Shown here: in pieces, positions 58,603 to 64,000 of the stretch | Layout of the letters: each line of letters starts with the position of its first letter | Numbering within the stretch: the first letter of the stretch is position 1 | Origin: Silene conica | Taxonomy: Eukaryota > Streptophyta > Magnoliopsida > Caryophyllales > Caryophyllaceae | Length of the DNA: 64,000 bases | NCBI GenBank assembly: GCA_029255685.2 | Contig: CM055313.2 | Location: 47,882,079-47,946,078, forward strand | Direction: 5' to 3' | The notes under the pieces: model-generated | Database searches by the model: none | What the model was told of the DNA's origin: nothing | Seen by the model: only the letters and a program-made list of their open reading frames with translations | Program-made: the position numbers and the translations under genes

Positions 58603-59042
58603 TGGTGCAGACGAGTGGCGGTGGTTTTGCGGTGGCGCGATAGTGAAGGTTTGAAGGAGAGATAGCGGTCGTGATGTCTCGCATTGTGCTGATTAAGTTA
58701 ATAGGGAGTGTTTGTTAATTGAATAGGAGAAACGGAAGTCGTACTTAGGTTTTCAATTTTGATATTATTTTTAGATAATTATTATTATATGAGTGGATTT
58801 GACGTCGGTTCTAGTTAAAAACGCCACAAAAATATATAACGGCGGTTCTTTAATACAAAAGTCTTGTCGTGTATTATTAGCTTTAACGTCGTTATTAACG
58901 GTGGTTGTTAATACAACCGCCGTAATTGACTTATAGCGGCGTTTCTTATCTAAAACCGCCGTAAAAATCTATTTCTATTACGGCGGTTCTAAAATTAAAC
59001 CGCCGCAATAGACCTCATATACCTTAAAAAATTCCTTCCCGC

Positions 59043-59661
59043 TAAAGGATATCAGTGGTTGGCTGAGGATTCCCTGGAAGTTGGCACCACAACATCTGGA
59101 ATAAGTGGACTATCCCTAAGCATGGTTTTGTGGCCTGGCTGCATCAAAACCATGGTCTTAATACCAAGGATAAGTTGTTCAGACTCAACATTAGCTCTGA
59201 TAACAGGTGTTGCATCTGTGATCAGAGTGAAGAAACCTTGCATCACCTGTTTTGCAGCTGTCCCTATAGCAAACATATTTTGGTCAGGCTGCAACAATGG
59301 ACAGGAGTGACTCTCAGGCTTAATAACAGAATGGCATGGCATCAGTTCTCTAATCTTAAAAAAGGCATATTACACAGCATCCTGAATGCTGCAATCTATT
59401 ATATTTGGCATCAACGGAACATGAGTAGATTTGAACAGAAACTTCAACACCCTAGGCTATCTGTGAGCAAAATTCAATCTGACATTCGTTCTCGTATCAA
59501 GCATCAGATGAAGGGTACTCTGAACTCTAAAGACCAAGGCTGGATCACTAAGTTAATGTAATTGTATGTGATAGTTATGTGAGGGCTGGCTTGTAGCCTT
59601 TGAAAACTCTTGGATGTTTTGGCCACTTTTCTAATATAATTTACATTTCACCAAAAAACAA
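59043..59661 (+). mobile_element. Short 5'-truncated LINE inside the CACTA element
   Basis: It is flanked by aaaaaattccttcccgc at 59026-59042 and 59662-59678 (a 17-bp direct repeat, its A residues ambiguous with the tail) and ends in an A-rich tail, accaaaaaacaaaa, near 59650. Only the 3' end of the element is present. It inserted after the CACTA element was formed. Confidence 0.88.
59097..59561 (+). pseudogene. LINE ORF2 C-terminus (zf-RVT)
   Basis: The frame reads WNKWTIPKHGFVAWLHQ and then RCCICDQSEETLHHLFCSCPYSKH, the zf-RVT pattern, followed by an end region with YYIWHQRNMSRFEQ and a stop at 59559-59561. It is similar to the LINE at 3744-5260 (WNRWTVPKHR, CCICAAASEQLQHLFCEC) but a different copy. 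RT is missing. Confidence 0.88.
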
Positions 59662-59813
59662 AAAAAATTCCTTCCCGCCAGTTGTACTGTCTAGGCTTTT
59701 TGCGACGGTTCTAAAAGAACCGCCGCGAAAAAGGCGTCACCGTAAGGGTTTCTTCTACTAGTGTGTGTGGTTTTTCTCGTTTAATTCGAGGAATTAGGGA
59801 GACAGGTCTCCCA

Positions 59814-61662
59814 TGTAAAACCCCTCACGAAAGCGGAAAATAAAATCATACAAAGTACTAAAAATGCAGCGGAATTAAAACTTTTTAACATAAACATGCG
59901 AGGTGAATTAAAACTGAAAACTGGAACTGATATAAACAGAAATAGATAAGTATAACAGTTCTAAGTACTGAAGCAAAATATATACAACAACCTGGAATGG
60001 AACATTCCTACAGGCACTCAAAAGAAACAACTGTATCAAAACTAGAGTCTAGCTATCGTAAAGTGTAAGTCATATGATGATAAGCGGATCATCACTCGCT
60101 AGCTCTCAGAAACCCCTGCCAATCCTGCATGTACCTACATACATGTAAACATGTACGCCACAATCAGTGGGGAGTGACTAGAGTTCTCCTAGCCACCTTT
60201 TGTAACTAAACGTAACACAGAAATACAAACAGAATACTCCAGCATATATATACATGTGAAGTATAAATATCTCATCAACTGAATCTCTTATTATCATTCA
60301 ATCACTAATGCACGGCTCTCTACCAACTTCGGAAACCGTTTGGAAGGAGTGCCGGTTTCCCTGCCGGTCGCCCGGTCGGGGGGTCTTTCAGTCCAAACTA
60401 TTTACGAAACTGACTAAAGAGTCATCCAATGCCTTGGATGAACAAGCTATAACCAAGATAATATAATCATCAATATCATCAAGCATATCTGACACTGTAC
60501 TAATCTCAAGGTAAGCAGATATAAAACAGCAAGTATAAAGGTTCAGAGGCGACATCTTAACGCATAACCTAGATACTAAATCAATCAACAAGTATAAAGG
60601 TTCAGAGGCGACATCTTAACGCATAACCTAGATACCAAGTTCACAATCTCAAGCAAGGACTCAGAGGCGAAAACTCAACGCATGGACCGACTATCAATAA
60701 GATTGTAACAACCCGACCCACCACCGTCGTAACGCAAACCCAATAAGATGGGTGCACACTTTTGGGCCCATTTTTTGTCCTCACTTAAGCCCAAAAGCAC
60801 AAGGCCTTGTTATTAAGTGGTGGGTGGAAGCTATTATAAACATATCACAAGCCTCACATTCTACCGATGTGGGACAACTTTCCTCTCATACTCTTGGGGT
60901 GTTACAAACTCCCCCACTTAAACAACACAACGTCCTCGTTGTGCCTCAAACTTGACCGCAACCAGGGCCAGAATCCTCCCCCGCTAGGCGTGTGACCCGA
61001 GTACTCCCGACCACAGGCTCACCACACGTTCGCAGGGTCGCTCTGATACCATTTGTAACAACCCGACCCACCACCGTCGTAACGCAAACCCAATAAGATG
61101 GGTGCACACTTTTGGGCCCATTATTTGTCCTCACTTAAGCCCAAAAGCACAAGGCCTTGTTATTAAGTGGTGGGTGGAAGCTATTATAAACATATCACAA
61201 GCCTCACATTCTACCGATGTGGGACAACTTTCCTCTCATACTCTTGGGGTGTTACAAAGATACTAGACTTAGAGGCGAAAACTCAACGCATGGACTAGCA
61301 CCCAATTCACAATCAAAGTAAGGAAATCAGAGGCGAAAACTCAACGCATGTTCCCCTACTACATCACAAGACACTAGAATCAGAGGCGAAAACTCAACGC
61401 ATGGACTAGCATCCAACACCTGCACTCCGGGTAAGGTATGACAACCTGACTGCCCCGTCGTGCAGTTGCTCTACTCGTCAGACTCAGAGGCGAAAACTCA
61501 ACGCATGTCCTGACGCGATCACACAAACATGTCTGGGCTCAGAGGCGACATCTCAACGCATACCCCAGACACGACAACCAAACATGTATGGAGCTCAGAG
61601 GCGACATCTCAACGCATAACCCAGACACGACAACCAAACATGTATGGAGCTCAGAGGCGACA
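59814..61662 (-). repeat. LTR of the dimer family, minus strand, incomplete in window
   Basis: On the + strand it starts tgtaaaacccctc, the reverse of the LTR 3' end, and contains the reversed ctccccactgattg block (near 60160), the ccggtcgggggg block (near 60375) and the minisatellite (60540-61662). It is cut by a TRIM and, at 61663, by another gypsy LTR. The far end is outside the window, so whether it is solo is unknown. Confidence 0.8.
60704..61256 (-). mobile_element. TRIM (miniature LTR retrotransposon, 553 bp)
   Basis: Two 203-bp LTRs (60704-60906 and 61054-61256) differ at one base by eye (ttttttg versus ttatttg). On the minus strand they begin TGTAACACCCC and end GTTGTTACA. A tRNA-Met primer site (gctctgatacca on +, 61040-61051) adjoins the right LTR, and a purine tract (revcomp of aactcccccactt) adjoins the left LTR. 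The 147-bp interior has no coding capacity. A perfect TSD aagat is at 60699-60703 and 61257-61261. It inserted in a minisatellite unit. Confidence 0.93.
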
Positions 61663-61742
61663 TGTAATACTCCGTATTTTATATCGTTTATTTAATTATT
61701 TATGTTAATTTTATTGGTTTTCGATGTCGACGGGTTATAATT
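61663..61742 (+). mobile_element. Start of another gypsy LTR, cut by copia C
   Basis: tgtaatactccgtattttat begins exactly where the minisatellite sequence breaks off after gcgaca. The TGTAATACTCC start is typical of plant gypsy LTRs. Only 80 bp are visible before copia C. Confidence 0.55.
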
Positions 61743-64000
61743 TGTGGGGAATAAAGCATGTATTCACCCTAAACTTGCAGGATTATAATGAAAGATACAG
61801 TTGTGTTTATAGTCATAAGATTAAAAAGGATAAGAAAAAGAATTCAACCTTTGGTCCTTTGTGCTTATGGCCTAAGAACAGGAATTAAAGTAAATTCCCT
61901 CCTATAACTTGCATCCAAGACTTGATTGAGATGATGCCGCGTGTGCTAGAAAATACTCTCCAATTGCCTTGCAATATGGGGAGAGCTTTTGAGAGGTTTT
62001 AGATGTGAGATCTGAGTTTTGGGAAAAAGATGTTCTCAAAACCCTAATTGTCAAAATTATGAATTACCAGTACGTGACAAAAGGAGAAAGACTCTCCTTT
62101 TGTATTACTTAGGTCGGCCGAATGGGTCTTGGGTAAGGGTGGGCTTATTCCACTCTTACCTTATACCTTTGCGTGATTCGACCCGTTTAGCTTTAAGTTG
62201 TTCGCGGGTTTTATTTATAAATCGTAACATGTTATCAGATATTAATACAGTCGATATATTAATAATGGTCTGACAAAATACGATATTGTATAATTACCCA
62301 AATTAATATAACTGTTTATATTAATACGCGAATACTATACTTAATTAAATATAACCGTTTATATTTAATTTACGAATTAATCTTGTAATCCGTATTAGCT
62401 AAAATTATTTAATCCGTATTAAATAATAATCTCAACATCTTATTGACTAATTTATTAGTCAACACCTCTGACTAACTGTTTAGTCATATCCGGCATAAAT
62501 GTGACTGTATTTTCATACCTTCACATCTCTCAAACGTGTCCTATAGGTGTGACGTATAGGGACCAGTTGATCACCGCCATCCGTATGACAATAACGTCAA
62601 ACTTATCTAGCAAGCCAACCGTTATTGATAAACGTGGATCAACTGGTAATAATACAAAAGTATGCCCTTGTGATCCTTAAAGAGATTTAATAAGTCATTG
62701 TACTTAATTGTCAAGGACACCAGCCCCAACAATCTCCCACTTGTCCGTACAAGGGTATGTGCAATGACGTTATCACACTACATGTGGAGGACACAATCTC
62801 CAACAAACTCCCACTTGTCCGTACAAGTGTAGGTGCGATAACCGATTCTCATATCCTTTTAAAATTTCTCACACTCAATGTAAGACAATTTGCAAATCCG
62901 CATTCGCAAAGGTCGTATCTCACAAGCGATCTGTATCAAGAGTGGTTTCCCCGACTAGAGAGTAACTTAACTGATAAAACGAATCTGTATTCGAGCATGG
63001 CCATGCATTTCAGTTACTACTCCTCGAGTGGCCCTGAGAAATGATAAAATCCTGATAAGGGTTTGGATATTTCCCTCAACTCGAATCCTGCCGATATCGC
63101 CCAGCATGAAATAACCCAGAAAAAATCCTCTTGGCCCCTGTTACGGTGACCGTGGGAAAGAAACCAAAGTTACCCAAAATCTGTCTTAATCTCAAGAAAC
63201 AGTTGAAAGTCAAAAGACTCGACTCTAAGGTACACTATGGAGGTCCTATCCACGACCTGCACCCAATGTTATAAAACATTTAGGACTCCATAACGATGTC
63301 ACGGGGTGTCCTACGAGATATCCGTATAACTCGCCTTTGTGATTGGTCAGTCATCCACGTGACTTATGGCTCGTTGAACCCACCATCAACCAACGTCACA
63401 AAATGATTACCTGAGTTATCAGCTCAAGTGGGTAATCAAGGACCAAAACGATGTAATGTTAATCAGTTCACTTTGTGGTGTTCAAAATTGGCGTACAATT
63501 CCACATGAGAAACAAAACATTTTATATCATAACAATAAGGTTGAATAGAGTACACGAGAAAATGAATTATTACATGAATTCATAAAAGAGTACTACAACT
63601 TAGGAAGACATCCAATTCCCATGGAATGAATGTGCCCTTCATGCTTATCACGTGGTAATGCTTTTGTGAGAGGATCAGCTATGTTGTCATCCGTAGCGAT
63701 CTTTTCAATAAAAATCTCCTTTTGCTCCACGTAATCTCTGATTAGATGAGCTTTCCGTTGTACATGCCTAGCCTTGCTGCTAGACTTATGCTCCTTAGCT
63801 TGGAAGATGGCACCGCTATTGTCACAATAGACGGTGATTGGGTCATTCGAACTAGGCACTACTGATAGTCCTTGTAAGAATTGACGCATCCATATTGCTT
63901 CCTTAGCTGCTTCTGAGGCGGCATAGTACTCGGACTCAGTCGTAGAATCTGCTGTAACACTCTGTTTAGAACTTTTCCAGCTGACAGCAGCGCCATTAAG
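61743..64000 (-). mobile_element. Copia C: third copy of the copia A/B family, 3' end (continues beyond window)
   Basis: The 3' LTR runs from 62731 or 62805 down to 61743; both candidate LTR starts (TGTTGGGG and TGTTGGAG) and both polypurine modules are present, so the real boundary is open. The 3' non-coding region follows to 63592 and then the end of pol. The LTR is more diverged than those of A and B (for example near 62045-62200). Confidence 0.88.
63593..64000 (-). CDS. Copia C RNase H, C-terminal part (partial)
   Basis: The frame is open from the window edge to the stop at 63593-63595 and encodes the end of RNase H: the SWKSSKQSVTADSTTESEYY region, MRQFLQGLSVVPSSND, VYCDNSGAIFQAKEH and the tail HSMGIGCLPKL. 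It matches 27890-28296 of copia A, and here the last 130 codons carry no stop, unlike copia B. The upstream part is outside the window. Confidence 0.88.
   Translation of the reverse strand, partial: LNGAAVSWKSSKQSVTADSTTESEYYAASEAAKEAIWMRQFLQGLSVVPSSNDPITVYCDNSGAIFQAKEHKSSSKARHVQRKAHLIRDYVEQKEIFIEKIATDDNIADPLTKALPRDKHEGHIHSMGIGCLPKL

Larger units (their letters stand above)
55331..58790. other. CACTA interior, AT-rich, no intact gene
   Basis: No frame over about 100 codons and no transposase signature were found. It holds a zf-RVT remnant (56162-56540, -), a fragment ending IERVEGNYVIDQ followed by a stop near 56733-56790 (-), and exon-like pieces at 57669-58602 (-). The remainder shows nothing I can name. 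Confidence 0.6.
54815..59763. mobile_element. Non-autonomous CACTA (En/Spm-type) DNA transposon (4949 bp)
   Basis: It begins cactagtagaaaaaccc and ends gggtttcttctactagtg, terminal inverted repeats with the CACTA signature, flanked by a 3-bp TSD tgt (54812-54814 and 59764-59766). Subterminal regions (54830-55330, 58800-59025 and 59695-59745) are packed with ggcggtt and aacgacggtttt...aaccgtcg inverted repeats, which in this superfamily bind the transposase. No transposase motifs were recognised, so it likely moves in trans. It contains two LINE-derived fragments and exon-like pieces. It sits in the 3' LTR of G0. Confidence 0.9.
2271..59813 (+). mobile_element. G0: host gag-only Tekay/Del-like gypsy element, heavily interrupted
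   Basis: The pieces are 5' LTR 2271-3043, interior 3044-3492, 8865-9127, 11008-11901 and 17201-19057, and 3' LTR 19058-20103, 54789-54814 and 59764-59813. They were joined by subtracting insertions whose TSDs match: cgtag/cgtaa, caagg, aggac, ggtcc and tgt. The net interior is about 3.45 kb, close to the 3.57-kb interiors of the dimer at 20104-54788, and like them it has gag but no recognisable protease, reverse transcriptase or integrase. The LTR/PPT junction type (cgaggacgaaact before TGTAAC) resembles Tekay/Del chromoviruses; that lineage call is inference. The 5' end and the 3' LTR end are not in clean context. Confidence 0.75.

Noticed and set aside
60388..60591. Short minus-strand frame in the LTR at 59814-61662
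   Set aside because: It runs through minisatellite units, so it is a chance frame.
60704..61256. Cassandra-type TRIM with 5S rRNA-like promoter
   Set aside because: LTR ends and size fit a TRIM, but I see no 5S rRNA internal control region in the 203-bp LTR.

Overview
This window is plant nuclear heterochromatin built almost entirely of nested transposable elements. The evidence is plant-type Ty3/gypsy and Ty1/copia polyproteins, primer sites matching plant initiator tRNA-Met and tRNA-Asp, L1-type LINE fragments with a zf-RVT domain, a CACTA transposon with a GGCGGTT-type subterminal region, and a TRIM. I found no convincing host gene, tRNA, rRNA or CRISPR array. The sequence does not identify the species; a seed plant, probably a eudicot, is a guess. 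Most nesting levels were resolved by finding the target-site duplication (TSD) at both ends of each insertion.

The base layer is an old gag-only Ty3/gypsy element (called G0; Tekay/Del-like LTR ends) on the + strand. Its 5' LTR end is at 2271-3043, its interior is split over 3044-3492, 8865-9127, 11008-11901 and 17201-19057, and its 3' LTR starts at 19058 and survives in pieces to 59813. Into G0 went: an Athila/Tat-type element (1-2270, -); a solo LTR (3493-8864, -) that itself holds a LINE and another solo LTR; a solo LTR (9128-11007, +); a complete but gag-less CRM-like chromovirus (11902-17200, +); a 34.7-kb composite (20104-54788, +); a CACTA transposon (54815-59763); and a further minus-strand LTR (59814-61662) holding a TRIM and cut by a third gypsy LTR and a copia element that runs off the window.

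The 34.7-kb composite is one insertion with a single TSD (ggtcc) and the layout LTR-interior-LTR-interior-LTR: a tandem dimer of a gag-only retrotransposon related to G0. Its first LTR contains two copies of one copia family in opposite orientation (21424-30158 + and 31596-40212 -). Its second LTR contains a copia-type solo LTR (45783-47067). Both interiors carry the same early stop in gag and a duplicated zinc-knuckle block.

The strongest unusual signals are: (1) a GT...AG intron-like segment of exactly 140 nt at the same place in five LTRs of three subfamilies; (2) two tandem polypurine-tract/LTR-start modules in the copia family, with copy A starting its 5' LTR at the inner one and copy B at the outer one; (3) paired palindromes with TCGA cores (GGTCGACC or CTCGATCGAG) in LTRs or leaders of unrelated retroelement lineages; (4) the tandem dimer itself; (5) a gag-less CRM-like element with nearly identical LTRs; and (6) exon-like fragments inside the CACTA element. 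All identity estimates are by eye; no alignment or database search was run.
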